Assembly (NCBI RefSeq): GCF_003600685.1
Contig: NZ_CP032084.1
Span: 4,712,001-4,776,000 of the forward strand
Length of the DNA: 64,000 nt
Source: Achromobacter sp. B7
GTDB taxonomy: Bacteria; Pseudomonadota; Gammaproteobacteria; Burkholderiales; Burkholderiaceae_B
Direction: 5' to 3'
Positions 26,367-34,277 of this stretch are shown here, in pieces. The position numbers and the translations under genes are program-made. The notes under the pieces are model-generated. The model was given only the letters and a program-made list of their open reading frames with translations. It ran no database searches and was not told where the DNA came from. Each line of letters starts with the position of its first letter. The stretch's first letter is position 1.

Positions 26367-27337
26367 GCGGCGGCCTCGTTGTCGCGTTGCTGCGTTTGGC
26401 GGTGATTGCAGTATTCGGTGTCCGAACACACAAAGCGGCGTGTGCCGGCGTCGTCCAGGATGATCTCGTCCAGATAGCTGTCACGCGAGCCGCACAGGTC
26501 GCAGCATTCGGCCCAGGTTTCCACGGTGAACGGGTGATCGTCGAAGTCCAGGCTCTTGACCGAGGTGTAGGGCGGCACGGCGTAGACGCGCTTTTCGCGG
26601 CCGGCGCCGAACAGCATCAGCGCGGGGCTGCCGTCCAGCTTGGGGTTGTCGAACTTCGGGATGGGTGACGGCCGCATCATGTAGCGGTCGTTCACGATGA
26701 CGGGGTAATCGTAGGTGGTGGCAATGTGGCCATGCTGCGCGATGTCTTCGTACAGCTTGACGTGCATGCCGCCGTACTCGGCCAGCGCGTGCATGGTGCG
26801 CGTTTCGGTTTCGCTGGGTTCCAACCAGCGCAGGGGCTCGGGGATGGGCACCTGGAACACCATGACCTGCCCTTCGCGCAGCGGGGTTTCCGGGATGCGG
26901 TGGCGGCTTTGCACAATAGTCGCCGCGGGCGTGGACGTGGTGGTGGCCACGCCCGTGACGCGGCCGAAGAAGCGGCGGATGTTGATGGCGTTGGTCGTGT
27001 CGTCCGAACCCTGGTCGATGACCTTAAGCACGTCATCCGTGCCGATGATGGCCGCCGTTACCTGGATGCCGCCCGTGCCCCAGCCATACGGCAGCGGCAT
27101 TTCGCGGCTGCCGAACGGCACCTGGTAGCCGGGGATGGCCACGGCTTTGAGCAAGGCGCGGCGCAACATGCGCTTGGTGGATTCGTCCAGGTAGGCAAAG
27201 TTGTAGTGCTCGTCGCGCGGGACCGTGGCGGCCGAGGCAGCCGAGGCGGTGGCCGGATCGTTGGCTATGGCGCGGACCGTGGCGTTGGCCGTCGCGTCCG
27301 CCTTGTTGTTCAGCGTTGCATTCGTGTTCGGGGTCAT
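26363..27337 (-). CDS. phnJ: alpha-D-ribose 1-methylphosphonate 5-phosphate C-P lyase
   Basis: The radical-SAM enzyme that cleaves the C-P bond. The cluster/thiyl cysteines appear as CCDLC and, about 20 residues on, FVCSDTEYC, matching the spacing of the E. coli [4Fe-4S] ligands and active-site Cys. The ATG overlaps the phnI stop (ATGA), giving 324 residues, some 40 longer than the E. coli protein (about 281). The extra length is an N-terminal low-complexity segment rich in Ala, Thr and Asn before RDEHYNFAYLDE, where the conserved protein begins. Confidence 0.95.
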   Translation of the reverse strand: MTPNTNATLNNKADATANATVRAIANDPATASAASAATVPRDEHYNFAYLDESTKRMLRRALLKAVAIPGYQVPFGSREMPLPYGWGTGGIQVTAAIIGTDDVLKVIDQGSDDTTNAINIRRFFGRVTGVATTTSTPAATIVQSRHRIPETPLREGQVMVFQVPIPEPLRWLEPSETETRTMHALAEYGGMHVKLYEDIAQHGHIATTYDYPVIVNDRYMMRPSPIPKFDNPKLDGSPALMLFGAGREKRVYAVPPYTSVKSLDFDDHPFTVETWAECCDLCGSRDSYLDEIILDDAGTRRFVCSDTEYCNHRQTQQRDNEAAA

Positions 27338-28449
27338 TGCGAAACAGCCTCGTCCATCAGGTCGCGGGAAGCGGGTTGCGGGGCGTGCCGGTCGGCGCGC
27401 AGCCGGCGCAGCAGTTCCAGGTTGGCCTGGAAGTCCACGTAGTGCGGCAGCTTCAAGTGCTGCACAAAACCGGACGCCTCGACGTTGTCGCTGTGATACA
27501 GCACGAATTCGTGATCGTTGGCGGGCGAGTCGGCGCGCTCGCCCAGTTCTTGCGCCTTTAGCGCACGGTCCACCAGCGCCATCGACATGGCTCGGCGTTC
27601 GCCGTAGCCGAACGTCAGGCCGTAGCCGCGCGTGAACTTCGGGCCGTCTTCGCCGTTGCCGGCGAACTGGCTGACCATCTGGCATTCGGTGATTTCGATT
27701 TCGCCCACCGTGACGGCAAAGCCCAGCTCTTCCACCATCATGTCGACTTCCAGCGTGCCGTAGCGGATCTCGGCGGCGAAGGGATGGGTGTTGCCATAGC
27801 CGCGCTGCGTGGAATAGCCCATGGACAACAGAAAGCCTTCGTCGGCGCGTGCCAGGTTTTGCAAGCGTGCCGGGCGCGATGCCGGAAATTCCATCGGCTG
27901 GCGCGTCAGGTCGAAAGGCTCGGGGTCGCCCTCGGGCACGGGCTCGGCGTCGATCAGGTCATCGTGCGCCAGCAGGTCCGTCACGCGCGGCATGTCGCTG
28001 TCCAGGGCGTCAGCGCCCGGGGGCAGCGCGTCCGCCTCGCGCTGGGCCGCCAGCGTGAAGTCCAGCAGGCGCTGCGTGTAGTCGTAGGTGGGGCCCAGGA
28101 TCTGCCCGCCGGGCACGTCCTTGAACGTGGACGAAATGCGGCGTTGCAGGCGCATGGCGCCGGTGTCGATCGGCTGCGTATAGCCCAGCCGCGACAGCGT
28201 TGTGCGATAGGCTCGCAGCAGGAACACGGCTTCGATCTGGTCGCCGGCGGCTTGCTTTAGCGCCAGCGCGGCAAGTTGCGGATCGTAGAGCGAGCCCTCG
28301 GCCATCACGCGTGACACGGCCAGCGGCATCTGTTCGCGGATCTGGTCCAGGCTTAGCTCGGGCACCTCGCGGTTGCCGCGGCGGTAGTCGTCCAGCATGC
28401 GATAGGAATTCAGGATGGCGCGCTCGCCCCCTTTGACGGCGACGTACAT
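27334..28449 (-). CDS. phnI: C-P lyase core subunit PhnI (nucleosidase)
   Basis: A 371-residue subunit that, with PhnGHL, displaces adenine from ATP by phosphonate to form the ribosyl triphosphate. It begins M-Y-V-A-V-K-G-G, the family N-terminus, one base after the phnH stop; the 12 codons upstream are not used. Diagnostic stretches are GYTQPIDTGAMRLQRRIS and LGPTYDYTQRLLDF. It overlaps phnJ by four bases. Confidence 0.95.
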   Translation of the reverse strand: MYVAVKGGERAILNSYRMLDDYRRGNREVPELSLDQIREQMPLAVSRVMAEGSLYDPQLAALALKQAAGDQIEAVFLLRAYRTTLSRLGYTQPIDTGAMRLQRRISSTFKDVPGGQILGPTYDYTQRLLDFTLAAQREADALPPGADALDSDMPRVTDLLAHDDLIDAEPVPEGDPEPFDLTRQPMEFPASRPARLQNLARADEGFLLSMGYSTQRGYGNTHPFAAEIRYGTLEVDMMVEELGFAVTVGEIEITECQMVSQFAGNGEDGPKFTRGYGLTFGYGERRAMSMALVDRALKAQELGERADSPANDHEFVLYHSDNVEASGFVQHLKLPHYVDFQANLELLRRLRADRHAPQPASRDLMDEAVSQ

Positions 28450-28450
28450 G

Positions 28451-29179
28451 TCAGTTCTCCACGCGCGTGGTGCGCGGCAATCCACAGATCCGCTCGCCTT
28501 GCGTCAGGAACACGTCGACGCCCAGCGGGAAACGTTGGTGGTTCAGGCGCCATTCGCGCCAAAAGCCGTCGGGCAAGCCCGCTACCGACAGCGCGTGACA
28601 GGTCTTGATGCCGGGGCCGCCGAGGCTGACGGTGTCATGCGCGGCGTTCATAACGCCGTCGTCGGCCAGCGCGTCGACGTCGATCAGCAACGTGGTGGAC
28701 AGGTCGGGATACGCCGGGTCGCCCGCATGGCAGGCCGACAGCGCGGGCGCGGCGTGGCCGGACGGCACGGCGGCAAAGCGAGCCAGCGACGGCGACGGCA
28801 CGAAGGGGCATCCGCAGTGAAAGCGCAGGAACGTCACGACGTCCTCGTTCACGCCGGGCGGCAACCACAGCGGGGTGTCACCGTCCACCAGCGTCAGCAG
28901 CAACGCCGTCATCGCCATCGAAAGCCCGGCAGGCACGCCGGTGCGCGCGGTGATCCGCTGGATGCGACCGGGATGCGCCAACGCACGCAACGCGGCGCGG
29001 AAGGTGGTTTGCGCATCGTTGACGGGGTTGGCAAACCCGGGCAACAAGCCGCGCCGCGCGGCGGGCGCGGCGTCGGTGCGGATCGGCATCGCCTGGGCTT
29101 GCAGGTCCTGTGCTTGCGCGCTGTGTGCTTGCAGGCTTTGTGCTTGCAGGCTTTGTGCCTGCATGGTCTGTGTCGGCAT
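28451..29179 (-). CDS. phnH: C-P lyase core subunit PhnH
   Basis: The 242-residue PhnH subunit of the C-P lyase core. The conserved domain starts at GFANPVNDAQTTFRAALRALAHPG and ends with CGLPRTTRVE, as in E. coli PhnH (about 194 residues). The excess is an N-terminal repeat of the five-residue unit QSLQA/QAQDL (about residues 5-28) encoded by near-identical 15-bp units. An alternative start at M-P-I-R-T (29089) would drop it, but that codon lacks the tight 1-bp spacing to phnG. Confidence 0.93.
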   Translation of the reverse strand: MPTQTMQAQSLQAQSLQAHSAQAQDLQAQAMPIRTDAAPAARRGLLPGFANPVNDAQTTFRAALRALAHPGRIQRITARTGVPAGLSMAMTALLLTLVDGDTPLWLPPGVNEDVVTFLRFHCGCPFVPSPSLARFAAVPSGHAAPALSACHAGDPAYPDLSTTLLIDVDALADDGVMNAAHDTVSLGGPGIKTCHALSVAGLPDGFWREWRLNHQRFPLGVDVFLTQGERICGLPRTTRVEN

Positions 29180-29180
29180 G

Positions 29181-29651
29181 TCAGTCCTCGCCCCGCACCA
29201 TCGTGAAGAATTCGACCTTGGTTTGCGCGGCCACGCGGGCCTGGGCATCGACCTTGTCGGCATGCGCCCGCGCCAGCGGCTGGATCACTTGTGCATCCAC
29301 CGTGTCGTGCCATTCGGGCAGTTGCAGCAGCGCATCGGCCACGGCGGCCTGTTCGGCGTGCCGGGCGCTGCGCCCCTGCACATAGGCCATGCCCACCACG
29401 CCGTCGGCCAGCATGACGGCGCAACGTGTCACCGTCATTTCGCCAAGGTTGAAGCGCGCCCCGGTGCCGCCGCTACGCGCCCGCACCATCGCCATGCCGG
29501 TCTGCGCGGGCCGCAGCATCTGGTGGGCGGGTACGCCGCCCAACCCTCTTAAAGCGCCTTCCAGCGCGGCCGGGTCGGCCAACGACAGCACGCGCATCCA
29601 GGCGGCACGCCTGGCGTTCGCCGCGTTCTGCCCTGCTTGTGAGTGATCCAT
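29181..29651 (-). CDS. phnG: C-P lyase core subunit PhnG
   Basis: The 156-residue first gene of the C-P lyase operon. PhnG is a structural subunit of the PhnGHIJ core complex. Family segments are RPAQTGMAMVRARSGGTGARFNLGEMTVTRCAV and AYVQGR near residue 90. AGAGGAAAT precedes the ATG. The promoter region to its right holds a sigma-70-like promoter, the PhnF-box candidate and a possible Pho box. Confidence 0.93.
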   Translation of the reverse strand: MDHSQAGQNAANARRAAWMRVLSLADPAALEGALRGLGGVPAHQMLRPAQTGMAMVRARSGGTGARFNLGEMTVTRCAVMLADGVVGMAYVQGRSARHAEQAAVADALLQLPEWHDTVDAQVIQPLARAHADKVDAQARVAAQTKVEFFTMVRGED

Positions 29652-29664
29652 TATTTCCTCTACA

Positions 29665-29679
29665 CGTCTAGACGACTGG
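29665..29679. promoter_or_regulatory. candidate PhnF operator 1 (phnG promoter)
   Basis: The perfect palindrome CGTCTAGACG (29665-29674) continues as TCTAGACGACTGG to 29679. The pattern TCTAGACnnCTGG recurs at 30621-30633 before the other phn operon. The site lies just downstream of the predicted phnG -10, where a bound repressor would block transcription. Confidence 0.65.
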
Positions 29680-29683
29680 ATGA

Positions 29684-29712
29684 AGTATGATCGCTGACAA
29701 ATTGAAGTTCAA
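29684..29712 (-). promoter_or_regulatory. predicted sigma-70 promoter of phnG
   Basis: On the minus strand TTGAAC (29707-29712) is separated by exactly 17 bp from CATACT (29684-29689), matching -35 and -10 consensus at four of six positions each. Transcription would start inside or next to the PhnF-box candidate. Confidence 0.5.
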
Positions 29713-29721
29713 CAGTCTGGC

Positions 29722-29739
29722 GTGAATTTTTGATGACAG
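29722..29739 (-). promoter_or_regulatory. possible Pho box upstream of phnG
   Basis: On the minus strand CTGTCAT, four bases (CAAA), then AATTCAC. The first half is a perfect PhoB repeat, the second matches only in TCAC. Spacing (7+4+7) and orientation toward phnG fit. Confidence 0.4.
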
Positions 29740-29846
29740 TTGCGGCGGCGATGCATCGGCTGCACATCGCCTACCCGGCCGCCGCCGCATGGTGCACAAT
29801 CACAGCCATTCTTCATGAAGCTGATGTGACAGCAAGAGCGCACCCT

Positions 29847-30569
29847 ATGGTCGAACGAGGTTCCGGCATCGCCGTCTGGCGGCAAATTGGCGAGTCCCTG
29901 GCGGACGACATCCGCAACAAGCTCTATATGGCGGGCGAACAGCTGCCGTCCGAGCCCGAACTGGCCGCCAAGTTTTCAGTCAACCGGCACACCATCCGCC
30001 GCGCCATGGGCGAGCTTGAGCAAAGCGGGCTGGTGCGCATCGAACAGGGCCGCGGCACGTTCGTGCAAGAACACGCCATTGATTACGCCATCGGCAAGCG
30101 CACGCGCTTTTCCGAAAACCTGCGTAGCCAGGGCGTGCTGGGCCACCAGGAGGCGCTGGGCAGCCAGACGCTGCGCGCCGCCGATATCGCCAAGCACCTG
30201 GGCCTGGCTCGCACGGCGCCGCTGTTGCGCGTGCAGATTGTTGGCAAGGCCGAAAACCGAACCATCAGTACCTCTGAACACTACTTCGACGAAAAGCGCT
30301 TTCCCGATTTTGCCGACCGGCTGACCGCGCTGCGCTCGGTGTCGAAGGTGTATGGCCACTACGGCATTGGCGACTACACGCGCAAGTGGTCGCGCATTAC
30401 CGCCACACTACCCACGCCCGAAACCGCGCGCTTGCTGGGTCAGCCCAAAACGCGGCCCATCCTGCAAGTGGAAGCCTTGAACGTGGACCAGGAGGGCGCG
30501 CCGTTGCAATACAGCATCACCCGCTTTGTCGGCGACCTGGTGCAGCTGATGGTGGCGGACGACAGCTGA
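29847..30569 (+). CDS. phnF: PhnF, GntR/UTRA family regulator of phosphonate genes
   Basis: About 240 residues from M-V-E-R-G-S-G-I; the frame is open to 29730 but the HTH domain begins just after this methionine. N-terminal winged helix: MAGEQLPSEPELAAKFSVNRHTIRRAMGELEQSGLV, then RGTFVQ. The C-terminal UTRA ligand domain (SEHYFDEKRFPDFADRL, QYSITRFVGDLVQL) is of the PhnF type. It lies between the two divergent/tandem phn operons, each bearing the TCTAGACnnCTGG element, so it probably represses both. The effector would be a phosphonate-pathway metabolite. Confidence 0.9.
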   Translation: MVERGSGIAVWRQIGESLADDIRNKLYMAGEQLPSEPELAAKFSVNRHTIRRAMGELEQSGLVRIEQGRGTFVQEHAIDYAIGKRTRFSENLRSQGVLGHQEALGSQTLRAADIAKHLGLARTAPLLRVQIVGKAENRTISTSEHYFDEKRFPDFADRLTALRSVSKVYGHYGIGDYTRKWSRITATLPTPETARLLGQPKTRPILQVEALNVDQEGAPLQYSITRFVGDLVQLMVADDS

Positions 30570-30620
30570 TCGGCCGGCTCGCCGTGCCGCGCACCGGCGC
30601 GGAAAATGCAATATCAATCA

Positions 30621-30633
30621 TCTAGACATCTGG
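30621..30633. promoter_or_regulatory. candidate PhnF operator 2 (phnM-paralogue operon)
   Basis: TCTAGACATCTGG, matching site 1 in eleven of thirteen positions, lies 30 bp upstream of the second phnM start. A partial copy GCTAGACC follows at 30641-30648. Confidence 0.65.
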
Positions 30634-30662
30634 CTGTCATGCTAGACCGATAACTTGGCGCA

Positions 30663-31856
30663 ATGAACTCACACGCCCCCTCGCCCCTGGCCGGTGTCAC
30701 AGGCCAACGCATCCTGACGCCGCGCGGCGTTGAACAGGCCAGCCTGCGCTTTCAAGGCGGACTGATCGACGACGGCGCAAGCGCCCCCGCGCGCGGCGCG
30801 CCGTGGTTCGACGCCGGCCGCCTGCTGGTGCTGCCCGGCATCGTGGACTTGCACGGCGACGCGTTTGAACGCGCCATCATGCCGCGCCCCAGTGTCACCT
30901 TTCCGTATGACAGCGCGTTGTTCGATGTCGACCGCCAGTTGCTGGCCAACGGCATCACCACCGAATTCCATGGCGTGACCCTGTCCTGGGAAGGCGGCCT
31001 GCGCGGCGAAGCCTATGCCGAACGCATGTTCGACGCGCTGGAGCGCATGAAGCCGATGATGGGCGCACGGCATTATGTGCACCTGCGTTTTGAAACCCAC
31101 CACATCGGCGGCGTGGACCTGGCGCAGCAGTGGATTCGCGATGGCCGGGTGCGCTTTCTGGCGTTGAACGATCACCTGCCCAGCATGGCGCGCCGTCTTG
31201 GCGATGAACGCAAGCTGATGCAGTACGCAGACCGCGCGCAGTGCGATCTGGACGCCTTCCAGCAACGCATCCGCGCCGCGATGTCGGCGGCCGATTCCGT
31301 GGCGGACGCCATGCGTGACCTGGCGCTGTGCGCGCAGGCCGCGGGCCTGAAGGTGGCCTCGCACGACGACCCCGACGCCGCCACGCGCCGCTACTACCAC
31401 CAGCTGGGTTGCGGCGTGGCCGAATTTCCGCTGACCCGCGAAGCCGCCTGCGTCGCCCGCGATCTGGGCAACGCCGTGGTCTTCGGCGCGCCCAACGTCG
31501 TGCGCGGCGGCAGCCATACGGGCGCGCCGGGCGCCACCCAGATGATCCAGGCCGGGCTGTGCGACGTGTTGACGTCCGACTACTACTACCCCGCGCCGCT
31601 GGCCGCCGTGATGCGGCTGGTGCAGGACGGCGTGTTGCCCCTGGCGCAGGCCTGGAACCTGGTGTCGATGAACCCCGCGCGCGCCGCCGGCCTGAAAGAC
31701 CGGGGCGCCTTGGCGCCGGGCCTGATCGCCGACGCCATCGTGGTGGACGACCATCTGCCGGGACTGCCGCGCGTGGTGGCCGCCATAGTCGGCGGCGAAC
31801 TGCGCTATGCCACGCGGGTCTTCGGCGACGATCACAGCCAACGCATGGCGGCCTGA
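30663..31856 (+). CDS. PhnM paralogue (amidohydrolase-fold phosphonate protein)
   Basis: A 397-residue second PhnM-family protein. Metal-site elements are GIVDLHGDAFERAIMPRP, VASHDDPDAAT and LTSDYYYP, parallel to those of the core-operon PhnM. The sequences differ clearly, so this is an old paralogue, not a recent duplicate. It heads an operon with DUF1045 and phnN (2-bp gap to DUF1045) behind its own PhnF-box candidate. It may prefer a different ribosyl triphosphate or act at a later step; that is speculation. Confidence 0.88.
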   Translation: MNSHAPSPLAGVTGQRILTPRGVEQASLRFQGGLIDDGASAPARGAPWFDAGRLLVLPGIVDLHGDAFERAIMPRPSVTFPYDSALFDVDRQLLANGITTEFHGVTLSWEGGLRGEAYAERMFDALERMKPMMGARHYVHLRFETHHIGGVDLAQQWIRDGRVRFLALNDHLPSMARRLGDERKLMQYADRAQCDLDAFQQRIRAAMSAADSVADAMRDLALCAQAAGLKVASHDDPDAATRRYYHQLGCGVAEFPLTREAACVARDLGNAVVFGAPNVVRGGSHTGAPGATQMIQAGLCDVLTSDYYYPAPLAAVMRLVQDGVLPLAQAWNLVSMNPARAAGLKDRGALAPGLIADAIVVDDHLPGLPRVVAAIVGGELRYATRVFGDDHSQRMAA

Positions 31857-31858
31857 CC

Positions 31859-32602
31859 ATGGCGCTTGCGCATCGCTACGCCCTGTACCTGTCGCCCGCC
31901 AAACCCTGGCGCGATGTTGGCAGCCGCTGGCTGGGACGCTGCGCCGACACGGGCGCGGCGCTGCCGCCCCTGCCGGGCATGCCATCCGCCGCGCGCGACT
32001 GGACTGCCGCGCCACGCCATTACGGCCTGCATGCCACGCTGAAGCCGCCCTTTCGCCTGGCATCGGGCGCGACCCCGCAGGCGCTGGACGACGCGGCTCG
32101 CACGCTTGCGCGCGGTTTCGCGCCTTTTAGCGTCATGTTGGAATGCGCCAGGCTGCGCGGCTTCCTGGCCTGGCGCATCGCGCAGGCGGATGCCGTTGGC
32201 CACAGCCGCATCCAGGCCTTGGCGGACGCGGCCGTGCGCGATCTTGACGCCCTGCGTGCGCCCCCCACCGCCGACGAACTGGCAAGGCGCCAGGCCACTG
32301 CGTTGACGCCCGCGCAGCAAGCCATGTTGGCGCGCTGGGGCTACCCCTATGTCTTCGATACGTACACGTTCCACATCACGCTGACCGGCAAGTTGGAAGG
32401 CGACGCGCTGGCCGCGGCGCAACACAGCGTGGCCGCCTTTGCCGAGCCGTTGCGCGGGCAGGCCATGCCCGTGTCTGGCGTCAGCCTGTTCGTGCAGCCG
32501 GAGCCGGGTGCGGATTTCGTCGCCGCGCGCCACTACCATTTCGACGGCGCGCAAACAGACGCCATCGGCGTGCAGGCCTTGCAAGGCGCCCCCGCGCCAT
32601 GA
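31859..32602 (+). CDS. DUF1045 phosphonate-operon protein, 2H phosphoesterase-like
   Basis: A 247-residue protein of the family annotated as a putative phosphonate metabolism protein (DUF1045). Two His-x-Thr motifs, HATLKPPF near residue 58 and FHITLTGK near residue 170, are the signature of 2H phosphodiesterases, which open cyclic phosphates. It is followed by phnN with a four-base overlap. No phnP is in the window, so it could hydrolyse the 1,2-cyclic ribosyl phosphate left by PhnJ. That role is inference. Confidence 0.85.
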   Translation: MALAHRYALYLSPAKPWRDVGSRWLGRCADTGAALPPLPGMPSAARDWTAAPRHYGLHATLKPPFRLASGATPQALDDAARTLARGFAPFSVMLECARLRGFLAWRIAQADAVGHSRIQALADAAVRDLDALRAPPTADELARRQATALTPAQQAMLARWGYPYVFDTYTFHITLTGKLEGDALAAAQHSVAAFAEPLRGQAMPVSGVSLFVQPEPGADFVAARHYHFDGAQTDAIGVQALQGAPAP

Positions 32603-33189
32603 CCGGGCCCGCACCGGTTCCGCCGCCGGCTTGCGGCGCGCGGCTGATCTACTTGATGGGCGCATCGGGCAGCGGCAAGGACACGCTGCTGCGTCGTGTG
32701 CGCGCCCAATTGCACGCGCATGAACCCGTGCTGGTGGCGCACCGCTACATCACGCGCGACAGCGGCGCCACGGAAGACGCGCTGTCTTTGACGCCTGACG
32801 AATTCGACCGCCGCGCGGCCTTGGGTTGCTTTGCGATGCGTTGGGCCAGCCACGGGCTGCAATACGGCATCGGCATCGAAATCGACACCTGGCTGGCGTG
32901 TGGCGCGGTGGTGATCGTGAACGGTTCGCGCGCGCACCTGCCCATCGCGCACGCGCGCTATCCCGCGTTGACGGCGGTAGCGCTGACCGTTGCCCCGGCG
33001 CTGCTTGCGCAGCGGCTGGCGGGCCGGGGCCGTGAAAGCGGCGAGCAGATCGCACAACGGCTGGCACGCGCGTCGCAGGACTACGCGGTGCCGGCGCAGT
33101 GCGTGATACGGCGCGTCAGCAACGATGCCGACCCCGATGTGGCGGCCGCCGAGTTGCTGGACATCGTGCGGCGAACAATCGCCGTTTAG
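32599..33189 (+). CDS. phnN: ribose 1,5-bisphosphokinase
   Basis: A 196-residue kinase that phosphorylates ribose 1,5-bisphosphate to PRPP, the last step of the C-P lyase pathway. The P-loop is GASGSGKDTLLR near residue 22, and HRYITRDSGATEDALSLT is typical of guanylate-kinase-like PhnN. It overlaps DUF1045 by ATGA. Its stop codon overlaps that of the convergent LysR gene (TTAG). Confidence 0.93.
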   Translation: MTGPAPVPPPACGARLIYLMGASGSGKDTLLRRVRAQLHAHEPVLVAHRYITRDSGATEDALSLTPDEFDRRAALGCFAMRWASHGLQYGIGIEIDTWLACGAVVIVNGSRAHLPIAHARYPALTAVALTVAPALLAQRLAGRGRESGEQIAQRLARASQDYAVPAQCVIRRVSNDADPDVAAAELLDIVRRTIAV

Positions 33190-34160
33190 GCCGGAGCCGG
33201 GGCCGCCCCCGTACCAATGGACGCCCCCGCGTCGCCGCACAGGTCCAGCAGGATCTCCGAAAACCGTTCCTCGGCCGCCAGCACCTGATCGCGTTTGCGT
33301 CGGATCAGGTTGATGGGCGGCAGTTCCCACCCGAAGTCCCAGGGCGGCATGCCCAGCTTTCCGCGCTGGCAAAGCTCGCGCGCGATGTCTTCCGGCACCA
33401 CGGATATCAGCGTTTCGTTCATCGTCAACATGCCTTCGATGACATCCGTGGAATAGGCTTCCAGCACGGGGGACGGCGGCCGCAATCCCGCGCGGATGAA
33501 GTGTTCAACGATCAATTGCCGCGTGGGGGTGTTGGCGGCGGGCAGCACCCAATCCATGGCGGCGACAGCGGCCCAATCCGGCTTGCGCCGCGCCAGCCGT
33601 TGCGCCAGCCTGCTGTGGGCGATCAGGCGCGGCCGCTGGCGGTACAGGACCTTGTGCATCAGGTCGTCCAGCGCCACGGTGGACGTGGCCCGGCTGATGA
33701 TGCAATCCAGCTCGTGGCGGCGCAGCATGGGCACCAGGTGGTCCGTGGTCGCGCGATGCAGGGTCAACGTGACGCCATAACGCTGATGCAGGCGGCTGAT
33801 GGCGGCGGTCAGCAAGGCGCTGGACACGTAGGGCACCACGCCCACGTTCAGGTGCGCGGAATGGCCGGCATGCAGCGCCTGGACTTCGCGCGCCCATAGG
33901 TCCAGGTCGCTTTGCAGGTGGCGCGCGCGCACCAGCGCCAGGTTGCCCAGCGGCGTGGGCAACAGGCCACGACCGCTGCGCAGAAACAGCGGCCCGCCGA
34001 AAATATCTTCAAGTTCGGCCAGCGCCTTGGTGACGGCGGGCTGGCTGATGCCGGTAGCCGCCGCCACACGAGTCAGGGACCCATGCCGGGCAATGTTGGC
34101 CAGCAGGGCCAGATGGCGGTGCTTCAGTCGATTGGACAGTCGGGTGGGGTCCCAGCTCAT
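33186..34160 (-). CDS. LysR family transcriptional regulator
   Basis: A 324-residue LysR regulator. N-terminal HTH: HLALLANIARHGSLTRVAAATGISQPAVTKALAELE, followed by the ligand-binding domain. It is divergent from the gamma-glutamyltransferase-family gene. The 117-bp intergenic region contains the palindrome ATAACC-AGAC-GGTTAT, a plausible LysR box. It likely controls the ggt-like, Bug and GAF genes. It is convergent with phnN, the stops overlapping. Confidence 0.9.
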   Translation of the reverse strand: MSWDPTRLSNRLKHRHLALLANIARHGSLTRVAAATGISQPAVTKALAELEDIFGGPLFLRSGRGLLPTPLGNLALVRARHLQSDLDLWAREVQALHAGHSAHLNVGVVPYVSSALLTAAISRLHQRYGVTLTLHRATTDHLVPMLRRHELDCIISRATSTVALDDLMHKVLYRQRPRLIAHSRLAQRLARRKPDWAAVAAMDWVLPAANTPTRQLIVEHFIRAGLRPPSPVLEAYSTDVIEGMLTMNETLISVVPEDIARELCQRGKLGMPPWDFGWELPPINLIRRKRDQVLAAEERFSEILLDLCGDAGASIGTGAAPAPA

Positions 34161-34180
34161 GCGGTACTCGGTGGCGTTCT

Positions 34181-34196
34181 ATAACCAGACGGTTAT
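34181..34196. promoter_or_regulatory. candidate LysR-type operator
   Basis: A 16-bp palindrome with six-base arms ATAACC/GGTTAT separated by AGAC, 21 bp upstream of the lysR start and 82 bp upstream of the divergent ggt-like gene. The placement between divergent regulator and target is classical. Confidence 0.55.
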
Positions 34197-34277
34197 TGAA
34201 TCATGCCCATAAAGATGATTCCAGTTATTTCACGACCCTATACTGCGGTCGTTCCCCGCCTGTCACCGAGCCGCCCC

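Noticed and set aside
30669..32063. 464-codon minus-strand frame opposite the second phnM
   Set aside because: Antisense shadow of a conserved phosphonate gene.
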